A DNA stretch of 64,000 nucleotides from Margaritifera margaritifera (GCA_029931535.1 JAQPZY010001689.1:1391501-1455500), one strand, 5' to 3'; shown: positions 1 through 12,028, counted from the stretch's first letter. Notes: generated from the sequence alone by a model not told the origin. Numbers and translations are program-made.

Positions 1-232
1 CCAAGTGGTCTAAGGCACTCGCCTTTACAGATCACTGACATCTCACCTCTGTCCGCGTGGGTTTGAGTCTTGGTCTTCGTGAGAAAGCTTGCCAGTAGCT
101 TCCCGTGGGTCGGTGGTTCTTCACGGGGGTTTTCTCTGGTTCTTCCTCCACAAAATATACTGGCCGCCATGTATAGCCTGTCATGTGCTGAAAAATGGCG
201 TTAAACCCATAACAACCAACCAACCAACCATA
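1..232 (+). mobile_element. tRNA-derived SINE, family A, copy 1 (5' end cut by window)
   Basis: The head has an RNA polymerase III A-box-like stretch (AAGTGGTCTAAGG) and a B-box-like stretch (GTGGGTTTGAGTC). A central block (GTGGGTCGGTGGTTCTTC) follows, then the tail ATGGCGTTAAACCC and a short CAAC repeat. The same order recurs at 9634 and 24774. The ATGGCGTTAAACCC tail is, to my knowledge, typical of mollusc SINEs. I do not assign a named family. Confidence 0.8.
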
Positions 233-557
233 ATCAAATGCTAAGTGACTTTTTGCAATTGAGCAATGAGATGCTTTCATTGTTAAAAGCAATTTACCAA
301 TGGCACTTGGCAATGTTTTTGGTATTTGGTGGTAATGTCTCAACTGTTACATGCAGTTCTAATGCATACAACATAATACCGTTTTCATAACATATGATTG
401 CTGCCACTGAGCTGATAATGAAGATAAACAAATATAAGTTTTATCTTTATTCATTAAAAGTTATAATCACACCAATTTGTTGAAACATTCTATAAAGGGT
501 CGTTTCATCGATACATTTCTGAAATATAAACTGCTCCCCTTAAAAATTGAAATTGCT
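233..557. other. Unassigned AT-rich DNA
   Basis: No open frame, repeat or RNA gene could be supported here. Confidence 0.5.
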
Positions 558-1285
558 CCCCTTAGGAATATGCTACAGCCCTTAGGAATATGCTAGAGCC
601 TTAGGAGTATGCTACAGCCCTTAGGAATATGCTAGCCCTTAGGAATATGTTAGAGCCTTAGGAATATTCTAGCCCTTAGGAATATGCTACAGCCCTTAGG
701 AATATGCTAGCCCTTAGGAATATGCTAGAGCCTTAGGAATATTCTAGCCCTTAGGAGTATGCTACAGCCCTTAGGAATATGCTAGCCCTTAGGAATATGC
801 TAGAGCCTTAGGAATATTCTAGCCCTTAGGAATATTCTAGAGCCCTTAGGAATATGCTAGAACCCTTAGGAATATGCAAGCCCTTAGGAATATGCTAGAG
901 CCCTTAGGAATATGCTAGCCCTTAGGAATATTCTAGAGCCCTTAGGAATATGCTAGCCTTTAGGAATATGCTAGAGTTGCCCTTAGGAATATGCTAGCCC
1001 TTAGGAATATGCTACAGCCCTTAGGAATATGCTAGCCCTTAGGAATATGCTAGAGCACTTAGGAATATGCTAGAGTCCATAGGAATATGCTAGAGCCCTT
1101 AGGAATATGCAAGAGCCCTCAGGAATATGCTAGAGCCCTCAGGAATATGCTGGAGCCCTTAGGAATATGCTAGAGCCCTTAGGAATATTCTAGCCCTTAT
1201 GAATATGCTAGAGCCCTTATGAATAGGATAGCCCTTAGGAATATGCTAGAGCCCTTAGGAATATGCTAGCCCTTAGGAATATGCA
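558..1285. repeat. Minisatellite, 18/20-bp unit, about 37 copies
   Basis: The core CCCTTAGGAATATGCTAG is repeated head to tail. Units alternate between 18 bp and 20 bp, the longer ones carrying an extra AG or CAG before the next CCC. Single-base variants (TATTCTAG, CTTATGAAT) are scattered through it. Confidence 0.97.
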
Positions 1286-1669
1286 AAGGGAGAATTCCAT
1301 CTCTGTGTGAAATTATGGAAAAATCACTACTTAGGTAGGCACTTTCTGATTTTGGAAACAATGGAGGTGGGGTACTTTTATTAGAGCAGGTGTGTCTGTT
1401 AGGCAGAATATGGTATGTGTTCTGTGTTGTTCCATATATAATACTGGTATGTACTCATCTAGGAACAGTATAGACCCAAATCTGCCATCACCTAAAGTGC
1501 CAATTCAGAGCTAGAGTTTGAGACGGTTTCAAATTTTGGACAGTCAAAAAATGATGTCACAGGCAAAGTAATTTTTTATTTATCAACATGAAATCTCAAG
1601 CTTTATGTTTTACAGGCCAGGATCTGTACTGTTTACTTGATGTGATAAGTACAGTGAATAGCATTGTTT
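1286..1669. other. Unassigned; fragment of the hairpin MITE family
   Basis: Around 1470-1500 the stretch AGACCCAAATCTGCCATCAC resembles one arm and loop of the double-hairpin MITE seen at 4989, 9369 and 11811. Nothing else was recognised. Confidence 0.4.
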
Positions 1670-1829
1670 CTGATCTGCTCATGCATTATGGGATATGGTA
1701 TGCGTTGATTCTGATCTGCTCTTGCATTATGGTATAGGGTATGTGTTGATTTTGATCTGCTCATGCATTATGGGATATGGTATGCGTTGATTTTGATTGG
1801 CTCATGCATTATGGGATATGGTATGCGGG
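1670..1829. repeat. Tandem repeat, about 41-bp unit, 4 copies
   Basis: GATCTGCTCATGCATTATGG recurs at 1672, 1712 and 1754, and in changed form at about 1795, followed each time by a GATATGGTATGCG-like stretch. The unit resembles the loop side of the hairpin MITE (GATCTGCTGGCACATTATG), so it may derive from it. Confidence 0.85.
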
Positions 1830-2194
1830 TAAGTACAGTAGAGATTTGAAAGCTATCTCTGATTAGTGTATTTAACACTCAAATAAGAACCAGACTGAGC
1901 TGTATTAAGTATCTGGTAATGACAATTAGCTGTGTTGGATTTGACTTGGCATAAGGTGTGCTGTTGGTGGCTGTGGTAATGATCATACAGACTTCTCTGA
2001 TTATAAAGGCCCAGATGAGATAAAGCAGCTGGAGTACTAAATTATTTACAAGATGGGCTAAGGCAAACTGGATTGGTTTTTTTCTTTTTTTGAGGCACAT
2101 AGGGTTAATTTTGTTCTTGTTTATAATGTGCATGTTGTATTCTCACTGATTCCCTTCTTGGTCTTACAGCATCAGGTCTGTGTATTACCCAGTA
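1830..2194. other. Unassigned AT-rich DNA
   Basis: No supported feature. The TA at 2193-2194 is the left target dinucleotide of the next element. Confidence 0.5.
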
Positions 2195-3319
2195 CAGTGA
2201 AACCCCGCTATAACGCGCCCCGCTATAACGCGAATTCGGATATAACGCGATCGTGGCGTGGCTCCCAAAATTTCATATATTCATTCGCACATGAACATTT
2301 TTTTGTGTGCAAAGTACGAGAAATAGTGTATAAAATGTGTATATTACAGTATCATTTTGGGGAAGAGATCGTGTATGAATTCGAGTATAATACATTTGTG
2401 GTGTGGTTCCTGAAATTTTATATACATGTACATGTATTTTTCTCGTACACGGAAAAAAAAATTTTTTTTTAAGTACGAGAAATAGTGTATAAAAAGTTTA
2501 TTATCATTTTGGGGAAGAGATCACATATGAATTCGATCATGGCGTGGCTTCTGAAATTAAACAATTTCACCAATTTCTTGAAGAGTTATGCCAAAATAAA
2601 CATTTTCGGAAATGTTACTTATTACTGATCCATGAGTAAAGCCAGTAAGTTTTCTCTGTGTTTGTCTTCAATTCATTATGTATACAATCATTGCTCAAAC
2701 AATAGCCAACATGTTTTTCTTCTTTAACTGCATACACAATCGAGCATCAGACAATGTGGTGGTTGATAAAAGATTCTCACGATTTAATAAACATCAAAAA
2801 ACGTAAGCCGCCAACACGTGCGCTGGACTTCAATTCATCCTGTATACAATCATTGCGCAAACAATAGCCAACTTATGTTTCTTCTTTAACTGCATACACA
2901 ACCAAGCACCAGACAATGCGGTGGTTGATCAAAGATTGTCATATGTGGGTGCTTATGTAGAGACTGAGCTTGGGCGGCAAGATCAAAGATTGTCATATGT
3001 GGGTGCTTATGTAGAGACTGAGCTTGGGCGGCAAGATCACAGGGAGTTCAAATAACCACTCTCTGTTACTTAGCACTGAACAAGTACAGCTGTATCAAAC
3101 TCGTGGCTCAATCAAAGGGTTGTCATGTGGGAAAACAAAGACGGATCGATATCACATAGTAAATGGTGTTGATACCCTATTCATGCTATACATTAGACAT
3201 GTATACGTTGTTCTCTGAAAAAAGTAAAATATAGTAAAACCCCGCAATAACGCGACCCCGCTTTTTCCGCGATCGAATTTTATGGACCCCAAATATCGCG
3301 TTATAGCGGGGTTTCACTG
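2195..3319. mobile_element. Non-autonomous DNA transposon, pogo/Tigger-like termini
   Basis: Terminal inverted repeats begin CAGTGAAACCCCGCTATAAC on the left and, read on the opposite strand, on the right. The left flank is TA; the right flank is TG, probably a decayed TA. Subterminal copies of CCCCGCTATAACGCG lie near the left end, and the right end holds a further inverted copy. There is no transposase frame. Inside are two copies of a block ending TTTTGGGGAAGAGATC (about 2317-2372 and 2472-2525) and a roughly 57-bp direct duplication (2925-3038). The length, 1125 bp, is that of a deletion derivative rather than a tiny MITE. Confidence 0.8.
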
Positions 3320-3379
3320 TGAAATGTAAATTTAATAATTGCTCAGAGTATATAGCTATGGTTTTTAGCTTATGGGATG

Positions 3380-3665
3380 GCCTGTTGTCTGTAGTCTGTT
3401 GTCCTTCCGTCCATTAACACAAGTCTGTTGTCCTTCCATCCATTAACACAAGTCTTTTATTGCTAGACTCCTAAACTACTTGAAGGATTGACATGAAACT
3501 TTACATACATTCATCCCAAGGTCTAGTTGGTCCTAAAATACCAGTACTCTGTCAGTGATTTTGGGACTCTTGTTTTTCATTTGGAGCTTTTCATCCTGAA
3601 TATAATTTCCTTTACGAGAAACAAAGATAAGGATGTATTTTCATTATAAGGGAAGACGGTGGGAA

Positions 3666-3710
<45 letters not shown>

Positions 3711-4670
3711 TTCATGTCATTAGAGGAGAGTGAGGCTAAACAAACTGACACGTAAGAAACATAAAATCTTTATATTGCTACTCCTCCAGAATGGAAAGTC
3801 ATATCAAAATGAGGTTTTTCTTAAAAAAATTCTTATAATGTCTATTTGGTCATAAATAAAAACGATGCTGATCTGATATCCAGTATGGCCACCACAGCAG
3901 CCTTCATGAAAGTCATGTTAATTTGCTTCCTCCTGAAAGGAAAGTCATATCAACATGAGGTTTGCATTGGAATTCTTATGATCTCTAGTTGGTCACAAAT
4001 GCAGTGGTGCCTATCTGACCTCCAGTATGACTGCCATAGTGACCATCCTGAAAATCTTGTTATTGCTACTACTCCCATATGGATGGTTATATCAACATTG
4101 GGTTTTCCCCCAAAGACTTGTGATATCTAGTTGGTCCTAAATGAAAATGGTGCCAATCTGACATCCAATATGGCTGCTATTGGCTGCTATCTTGAAAATT
4201 TTGTTATCACTGCTTCTCCTAAACAGAAAGTCATATTGACATGAGGATTTCACGAGAAGAGTTCTTATGATGTCTAGTTGGTACTAAATGAAAATAGTGC
4301 TGATCTGACATCCAATATGGCCACCATGGCATCCATCTTGAAAATCTTGTTATGGCTTCTCATCTTAAATGGAAAGTCTTATCAGTATGGGTTTCCACCA
4401 GATGACTTCTTATGGTCTCTAGTTGGTCCTAAATGAAAATGATGCCACTCTGACATCCAGTATGGTTACAATGGTGGCCATCTTGAAAATCTTGTTATTG
4501 CTTCTCCTCCTGAATGGATGGTCTTATTGCACATGGGGTTTTTGCCAAAAGAATTAAAATGATGTCTAGTTGGTCCTAATGATAATGGTGCTGATCTTAC
4601 ATTCAATATTGCAGCCACAGAGGCTAATATCAAAATCTTATTATTGCTCAAAAATATCAGAGATGGTTTC
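3380..4670. repeat. Degenerate long-unit tandem repeat, about 150 bp
   Basis: Roughly eight diverged units contain a TCTAGTTGGTCCTAAATGAA stretch, then a CCAATATGGC(C/T)GCCA stretch, then ATCTTGAAAATCTTGTTATTG. The same family fills 38060-39330 in the same orientation. Open frames inside it are by-products. Confidence 0.8.
3666..3709. repeat. (AAT)n microsatellite
   Basis: About 14 uninterrupted AAT/ATA triplets. Confidence 0.98.
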
Positions 4671-4988
4671 AACACTCAGCAGTTAAAAAGAAGAAATGGT
4701 TTTTGATTACATGTTTAGGATGACAGCTGGTAGGTAAGATATCTTAATGGGAGTCTTTAGGTTTGCAATACAAGTCAGTTTCAGTTTTTTCATCATGTAA
4801 TATGGATCTAGTATCCAGGAATATATTGAACTTGACTGATGACTCAAGAATGAATTTGATGGTGGGATGGAAACTGTTAGCAAATCCAAAGAATTGTTGG
4901 AGTTGCTCCTGTTCCTATCTTTTTGCTCACCACGTCATCAATGAATCTGCACCAGCATAGGAGTTTGTGGAGTGATTGATTCAGAAGT
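4671..4988. other. Unassigned DNA
   Basis: No supported feature. Short open frames on both strands lack any recognisable motif. Confidence 0.45.
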
Positions 4989-5194
4989 TATACTTGCTTA
5001 TAAGTCGGGTTCAAGTGCAAACTGCATAGACCCAGATCTGCCATCACACGATGTGCCAGTATATCTGGGTCTATGTAGTTTGCTAGGAGTAATCAGTAGA
5101 ACAAACAACAGACCCGTATCTGATGGTACATTATGCAGCAGGTGATCAGAATCTATGTTATTTTTTGCAGTTAGACCTGACTTGTAAGCAAGGC
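4989..5194. mobile_element. Double-hairpin MITE (family C), copy 1
   Basis: The ends are inverted copies of CTTATAAGTC plus a GTCCAACTGCAAAC-like stretch. Inside are two stem-loops. In the first, AGACCCAGATCTGCC pairs with a GGGTCTATG-side arm across a CATAATGTG-type loop. The second is the CAGATC(A)GGGTCTATGTTGTTT type. Other copies: 9369, 11811, 17152 (partial), 18216 and 33244. Confidence 0.8.
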
Positions 5195-5559
5195 TCAGGA
5201 AAAACTTTTCCAAGCACTCATCCCAGGGACGAGTGAGTTACAACGGTTATTCGTTCTCTCCTCATTGTACTCAACGCAGTACACTTCTCCACTACACTGA
5301 ATACACTTTTACTAAAGAACTGCCGGTGCCTGATACAAGCAAAAATGGGTCAAAACCATGAGCATATTGTGTTCTAACACATGTCCCCTTAAATAAACAT
5401 ATATTAGGAGACTAGATTTGTAACTTTAGAAATTGCAGTTGGACACATCGACCTTAATTTTTGTTAGTGGTATTCATGTTTATAGTCGGACCTTTCAGTA
5501 ATATAGGTGTCATTTTAATGTCAAGAAATTTTCCTTTTCAACGAGCTATCACACATCTT
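5195..5559. other. Unassigned DNA
   Basis: No supported feature. Confidence 0.45.
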
Positions 5560-6206
5560 TAAGAGTTTGATATGGGAAAAGTTAAGAGACAGAGAATGTC
5601 CAAATTGTATGATTTTTGTCTGGTCAGACAGCGTTACGCTTGCTTCATATCAGTGGTATATTTTCAAGCCAGCAGGTATTTATATAAGTATCTTATTGCT
5701 TTTCACAAGAAAAATGTCGATAACTTGCTTTTGAAAGAAGAATTCCATCCATCTCAGTTTCCACCAACTTTTGTACCTAATGATCCATTTTAGTCAAGCC
5801 TCCATTCTAGAGAACTACTCAGTAGTGCTATAAAAGGGGAAGATTGTTGATTGGCCAAAAGAATTGGAGCGTTTCTAGGTCCTGACACCTATTAAATTTC
5901 GACCAATTGGCAACTATTCCGACATTATGTGCTTTATAAATAGATTACAATGGAATTGGGAAAGTTGGTGGAAATTGGCTGAGGGACTTAAAATACTTAT
6001 TCACAATATAAGTTGGCAATATTTTTCTTGTGAAAAATAATTACATACTTAGAGAACTATCTGCTGGCATCTTCTATTGGACAATGTCTCAATAAAGCTT
6101 CAGTCTTGAAAATACTGGTAACCTGGGGCAAGTGTAATATATTCTGACCAGACGAAAAATCACAAAATTACGATATTCTCTGTATGTTAACTTTTCAGAG
6201 GTTTGA
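5560..6206. repeat. Long imperfect inverted repeat (fold-back element)
   Basis: The left arm (about 5570-5795) contains GATTTTTGTCTGGTCAGA, TTTTCACAAGAAAAAT and TTTCCACCAACTTT in that order. The right arm (about 5930-6200), read on the other strand, contains GATTTTTCGTCTGGTCAGA, TTTTCACAAGAAAAAT and TTTCCACCAACTTT in the same order. The spacer is about 130 bp. The 73-codon frame in the left arm (5572-5793) has no recognisable domain and is probably incidental. Confidence 0.75.
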
Positions 6207-7105
6207 CTCGTATAGTTTGTAGAATGGGAAGCTTTATCCACATCCAAATGATTCCTAAATTACTGAAAAGTATCACTGTAAATTTTAATACCATTGAGAA
6301 ATCGAGGACTAGGTATGAAACTGCAACATATTATGTTCATGATTTGTACCAATTTTAGTATCAAGCTTACATTGGGTACCTGTGTTAAAAATGAAGTCAG
6401 CTTCCTTTCTGGCATTTTATTGACTGATAACAAGCAGGCAAATTAGATAAAAGTAATCTATAATTTGCGCACGCTAAGTGTTAAGCGATGTTGAATTTTT
6501 GGTACATGTTAAGGGTAGAAAATGAACTCAGATTTACTCTTGAGATGCAAATGTGCATCTGCTCGACTCAGGGATGTGTATGTAGTAAAATTTTACTCGG
6601 CCCAGACACATTTTTACCCAGTCAGGACAAGAGGACAAGTGGTTTTCTTGAGCTTTGATAAGTGAGTATATATGGTACTTGAATAAGGATAGTAGAGATG
6701 TGACAAATCACTTTTCTTTGAAAAAGTAGTGATGCTTGGATGTTTAAATATAAACCGGAACAAGATTACACTTGTCCAGGTCCCAGATAGAATATAAATG
6801 ATGTTATCTGTTTTACTGTGCTATACTAGTTTGGTCCCATTCTGTCAACCCGTGATCATATTTAAAATTTGCAATAATGAAATCAATGTTATAAACATGT
6901 TATATAAACAAAAAATTGGGTTCATGCAAGTGAATCTCTTGATAAAATTTGTAAATCTCCTGATTTTACATGTGACTATGTCAAATTTTTAAAATCAAAG
7001 ATTACAAACCCGAATAGTCAGGCTCTCAGTCATTCAAAAATCTAGAACCAAGATGGAAGGGTCTCTGAACCATTCTGGGAATTGCTTGTTACAACCAGTT
7101 CTTAG
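6207..7105. other. Unassigned AT-rich DNA
   Basis: No supported feature. Confidence 0.45.
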
Positions 7106-7962
7106 TTTTGATTTACTGGATATGGACCTGTACTGATTTACTGGATATGGACGTGTACTGATTTACTGGATATGGATCTGTACTGATTTACTAGTTATGG
7201 ACGTGTACTGATTTACTGGATATGGACGTGTACTAATTTACTGGATATGGACCTGTACTGATTTGCTGGATATGAACATGTACTGATTTACTGGATATGG
7301 ATCTGTACTGATTTACTGGTTATGGACCTGTACTGATTTACTGGATATGGACGTGTACTGATTTACTGGATATGAACGTGTACTGATTTACTGGATATGG
7401 ACATGTACTGATTTACTGGATATGAACATGTACTGATTTACTGGATATGGACATGTACTGATTTACTGGATATGGACATGTACTGATTTACTGGATATGA
7501 ACGTGTACTGATTTACTGGATATGAACATGTACTGATTTAATGGATATGAACGTGTACTGATTTACTGGATATGAACGTGTACTGATTTACTGGATATGG
7601 ACATGCACTGATTTACTGGATATGGACATGTACTGATTTACTGGATATGAACGTGTACTGATTTACTGGTTATGAACGTGTACTGATTTACTGGATATGA
7701 AACTGTACTGATTAACTGGATGTGGACCTGTACTGATTTACTGGATATGGACCTGTACTAATTTACTGGATATGGACATGTACTGATTTACTGGATATGG
7801 ACATGTACTGATTTACTGGATATGAACGTGTACTGATTTACTGGTTATGGACATGTACTGATTTACTGGATATGGACGTGTACTGATATACTGGATATGG
7901 ACCTGTACTGATTTACTGGATATGGACCTGTACTGATTTACTGGTTATGGACGTGTACTGGA
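7106..7962. repeat. Minisatellite, 25-bp unit, about 34 copies
   Basis: The unit contains TACTGATTTACTGGATATGG followed by ACGTG, ACCTG or ACATG. Spacing is a steady 25 bp. Variants (ATATGAAC, GGTTATGG) are interspersed in blocks, as expected from unequal exchange. Confidence 0.97.
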
Positions 7963-8705
7963 GGTTATTTGTATTCATGTATACTGAAGATATTCCCTGG
8001 AAAATGAGAATGTCGGTACAGACTAATACAAATGAATCAAGTTGAGAATGTCGGTACAGACTAACACACATGAATCAAGTTGTTCCTTGAACATTAAACC
8101 AGACTAACAAGATTTGGACCGGTTGCTTTCCTCACAAGAATTTCTCGGAAAGTTGGAAAACAAGCTGTGGTAGAAGACTTATTTTATCTTTGTATAATAA
8201 TGCATAAATGGAGCATATCTAATTTTACTATGATTTTTTCTTACTATAAATTCTACTGTTGAGAAACAACTTAACTGTTGTAGGGGACCATTTTTTAAAA
8301 TGATTTGATTATATATCTCCATTCGATCATATACTATGGTATCTATTTTCTAACCATTTGGAAATTTGCTTTTGTGACAGTATTTCAAATTTAACTAAAA
8401 CATTTTGTTTTGTATTATGTTTTTTTCATATTTTAAATGCCAATTTTCCCAGCACTATATCTTTCCATTTTCTTTGCATTGGATTGACATGTTTACTATG
8501 TAAATTAGGTCAACTAATTTGTGAAAATATGTGAGAGCTGCAGAATGGGGAATGTTATTACCTATAGGGTCAGCAAAAAGTAGCCGAAGGGGATTGACAT
8601 TGGATTACTCAATACCTAATAATAATAAGGATATAATAATGTTACTGCCATTCACATCATACAAGTAGAACACAAATGAGGGCACACAACAATAACAGAC
8701 AAGAA
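7963..8705. other. Unassigned; one short duplication
   Basis: GAGAATGTCGGTACAGACTAA with its following sequence is present twice in tandem between about 8005 and 8082. The rest is AT-rich with no supported gene. Confidence 0.5.
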
Positions 8706-8896
8706 CAGTACATTTTTTTCTTTGTTTTTTGTTTTGTTTTAAAAGCATATTTAAAACATTATTGGTTATATCAAGCTGAGGAAAATTTGCTAAGTGCCAT
8801 TCCCAAGGACACACCAAGACAGCCGACCTGGGTTGCCTTGGCAAGATATCGAACCGGTGATCCTTGAATTATGAGTCAGACACTCAACCAACTGAA
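8706..8896 (-). mobile_element. tRNA-derived SINE, family B, reverse copy
   Basis: On the - strand the order is CAGTTGGTTGAGTG (A-box region), CGGTTCGATATCTTG (B-box region), CCTTGGGAATGGCACTTAGC, then a tail of AAAACAAAACAAAA. The same order appears on the + strand at 48154. Confidence 0.8.
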
Positions 8897-8974
8897 AAAA
8901 AATATATAGTTATGACAAATAGGTATGATCAGACACAATAAAAATTCATTGGATTTGACTCACTACAATAATTC

Positions 8975-9302
8975 AGACTAACACTATGGTACATATATGA
9001 CTAACACTATGGTACATATATGACTAACACTATGGTACATATATGACTAACACTATGGTACACATATGACTAACACTCTGGTACATATATGACTAACACT
9101 ATGGTACAAATATGACTAACACTATGGTACAAATATGACTAACACTATGGTACATATATGACTAACACTATGGTACATATATGACTAACACTATGGTACA
9201 TATATGACTAACACTATGGTACATATATGACTAACACTATGGTACAAATATGACTAACACTATGGTACATATATGACTAACACTATGGTACAAATATGAC
9301 TA
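8975..9302. repeat. Minisatellite, 23-bp unit, about 14 copies
   Basis: GACTAACACTATGGTACATA repeats every 23 bp with very few changes (ACAAAT for ACATAT), so it is young or well homogenised. Confidence 0.97.
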
Positions 9303-9368
9303 GAGAAGCAAATGTGGTTAATTTGGGAGATTATTCATCTGTTTCATTTATGATTTATCATACTGTCT

Positions 9369-9553
9369 CTACTTGCTTATAAGTCGAGTCCAATTGCTAA
9401 CTGCACAGATCCAGATCTGCCATCACATAATGTGCTGGTAGATCTGGGTCTATGCAGTTTGTTAGGAGTAATCAGTAGAACAGACAACATGTGCCAGCAG
9501 ATCAGGGTCTGTGTTGTTGCAATTGGACTTGAGTTATAAGTGAGGATATATGG
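9369..9553. mobile_element. Double-hairpin MITE (family C), copy 2
   Basis: Ends CTTGCTTATAAGTCGAGTCC and its inverted partner (GGACTTGAGTTATAAGTGAG). The first hairpin, CAGATCTGCC/GGTAGATCTGGGTCT, is intact. The second is shortened to its CAGATCAGGGTCTGTG arm. Confidence 0.8.
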
Positions 9554-9633
9554 TAATTACAGATTTTAAGAAACTACTCTACTTATGCATATCTTATGAA
9601 AGTGACTTGGATTCATTTTAAATAATCATAAGA

Positions 9634-9880
9634 TCCCGGGTGGCCAAGAGGTCTAAGACGCTTGCCTTTACAGATCACTGACATCTCACCTTTGTCCTCG
9701 TGGGTTCAAGTCTCGGGCTCAGCCAACATTGGTATGTGAGAAAGCTTGCCAGTAGCTCCCCGTGGGTCGGTGGTTCTTCCCGGGGTTTTCTCTGGTTCTT
9801 CCTCCACCAAATACACTGGCTGCCATGTATAGCCTATCATGTGCTGAAAAATGGCGTTAAACCCATAACAACCAACCAAC
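9634..9880 (+). mobile_element. tRNA-derived SINE, family A, copy 2
   Basis: Full head (GGGTGGCCAAGAGGTCTAAG, then GTGGGTTCAAGTC), central block and ATGGCGTTAAACCC tail ending in CCAACCAAC. Clear target duplications could not be picked out by eye. Confidence 0.85.
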
Positions 9881-10410
9881 TTTTGCAATGGTGTTGTCAC
9901 TGAGATAAAATGCATCAGATGTAAACTTCATTAATATAAGGTTGTATTACAAATCAAAATGATATAATTTAAGGAAAAAAGAAATAATTACAATGATGTA
10001 ATTTAAAGAAAAAAGAAATCATTATTATGATCATTAAAATAATGTAATTTAAAGAAAAAAAGAAATAATTATTATAATAAGTATCCAAATGCATTCAATT
10101 CAATTTCTGCAATACTTCTAAACAAAGCTAACCTTAATTTGGACAGCTCAAAAGAAAGTTGGTTCATCTTTAATTGATGCACAGCATTTAAAACAGGAAA
10201 TAAATTCTCTCGTGGTTTGGGGTCTTTTATTCGCTAGGTGTATGGATACAAGACTCAATATTAAGGCAATGTGCACTTATGTGAAGCTGTGTGTATTTCA
10301 TTTTGAACTACCTATGAATATCTATAATTATGTAGTTTTTAGAAGAACCAAATTCTTGTTTTATTTCAGAGTAAAATTATAGTTTACTGCATCTAAATAT
10401 ATTACATCTC
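9881..10410. other. Unassigned; A-rich degenerate repeat
   Basis: Between about 9952 and 10080 a unit near ATGTAATTTAAAGAAAAAAG is present three times. Otherwise nothing supported. Confidence 0.5.
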
Positions 10411-10516
10411 CACCATGAATTGTGCTGAAATTCCACCTTATCCTTCATGAATTGTACTGAGATTCCACCTTATCCTTCATGAATTTTACCGAGATTCCAC
10501 CTTATCCTTCATAGTT
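10411..10516. repeat. Tandem repeat, about 34-bp unit, 3 copies
   Basis: Repeated GAGATTCCACCTTATCCTTC preceded by a CATGAATT(G/T)TA stretch. Confidence 0.85.
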
Positions 10517-10744
10517 TTACCTAGAGAGTTGAGACTAAAAGTGATTTTATTATCCCGAACATGCCTAAATCCCAGACTTTTTAAACAGTTTTCAACTGAT
10601 TTAATTCAACCGATTTAATCCACTTAGAATTCCTATATATATGGCAATGAAATAATTGGAAGTTCCATCAGATAAAACCAATATCTGTAAAATTAAAAAG
10701 ATCCCTGGAGGAGAAAGTGCAAGTTCCCATCAAGTTGCTCAATG

Positions 10745-10917
10745 AGGGACCCACCATTTTATTGGGGGGTGGGGGCCTTAGAAACAAAAAAAACAAAACA
10801 ACTCCAGCCCCCAATTTTGATTATATTAGTTGACAAAAATTAATTATTTTCTGGTTACAGAGAACAAAATATTCTAGTTCAAAAGAGCCAACTCCAAAAA
10901 TTAAATGGGCAGTCCCT
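10745..10917. mobile_element. Short MITE, family D, copy 1
   Basis: The left end GGGACCCACCATTTTATTGG pairs with the right end, which reads GGGACTGCCCATTTAATTTT on the other strand. A second copy with the same terminal pattern is at 22138. The G-rich run after the left end is also shared. Confidence 0.6.
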
Positions 10918-11810
10918 TTACAAAGGTTTTTATGAATGCCTTGTAGATGTTTGTAGTATCTTATGGAAATTGTATCATATGTATAGGACGTAGCATAGTT
11001 TGGGTTGTTTTATAAGCAAAAATAAACACATGCTTTATGAAACTTATTGAATGGATTTGTTAGAACACTCTCCTGGTAGCACTTAAAGTATTCTTTATGA
11101 AAATAAGTTAATATAAATTCTTAAATCCAATTGGCTGAGAGCCTTGAGATGTGTGATAAGCTTATTGTATGCAGGGTTGCTGGAATCATGTTGTGATAAT
11201 TAGAGATCCCCTGTCAGATTAGTCTGGCAGTAGTAATGGTGTAATCATTGAGAGAATGCTGAATTAAGCCAGCTAATAATTAGGTCTGTGATATACACAA
11301 CATTAGGCTAGAATTAGAAGCATGTTGAAAGATGGAATAACTGGGAATTTTAAAATATCATGTGATACAAGTACATTATCAGCTCTGTTGCAAGTCAGTC
11401 TCTTTAACAGCCTATAACTAGATTCTTAGGCCAACCAGAAACCTACCAATCAGGATCTATGTACTGGAGTATGGGGGTTGTGAACAAGGAACGCATAAAC
11501 CAAAACCAAGCTGCTCCTGCTTTTTGCCAGCTGGAGGTAAAAATAGGCCTGCTTTCATATGTAAGGGTGTTTTCTCTCCTACTGCACATATTTTGGAGAT
11601 GAACAATCAGCACAGCTGGGGGAAATTGGTAAAGTGAAAACACATTACCAGTAGATTTAATCTGAATGGAGGACACTTTTGGTTGAAGTTTTTGTTTAAA
11701 AAAAATTTTTAAGTTTTTTTTTCTTCATCACTTTTTGTTTTACATCAGTTTGTTTCAGTACAGTCATAACCATTTCAATGCATATTTAGAATATACCACC
11801 ATCACATAAT
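10918..11810. other. Unassigned DNA
   Basis: No supported feature. A 77-codon frame on the - strand (11443-11676) has no recognisable domain. Confidence 0.45.
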
Positions 11811-12028
11811 GTACATACTCACTTATAAGTCGAGTCCAACTGCAAACTGCGCAAATCCAGATCTGCTGTCACATAATGCGTCGGCAGATCTGGGTCACTG
11901 CAGTTTGTTAGGAGTAATCAGTAGAACAAACAACATAGACCCTGATTTTCCAGTGCATTATGTGATGGCAGATCATGGTCTTTGTTGTTTGCAGTTGGAC
12001 TTGACTTATAAGTGAGTATATACAGTAC
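11811..12028. mobile_element. Double-hairpin MITE (family C), copy 3, near-complete
   Basis: Ends ACTCACTTATAAGTCGAGTC and GACTTATAAGTGAGTATATA are inverted copies. Hairpin 1 joins TCCAGATCTGC and GCAGATCTGGGT. Hairpin 2 joins ACAACATAGACCCTGA and the GATCATGGTCTTTGTTGTTT arm. It is the best copy for defining the family. Confidence 0.85.

Noticed and set aside
2128..2472. 114-codon + strand frame
   Set aside because: It spans the left end of a non-autonomous transposon and reads through its terminal repeat.
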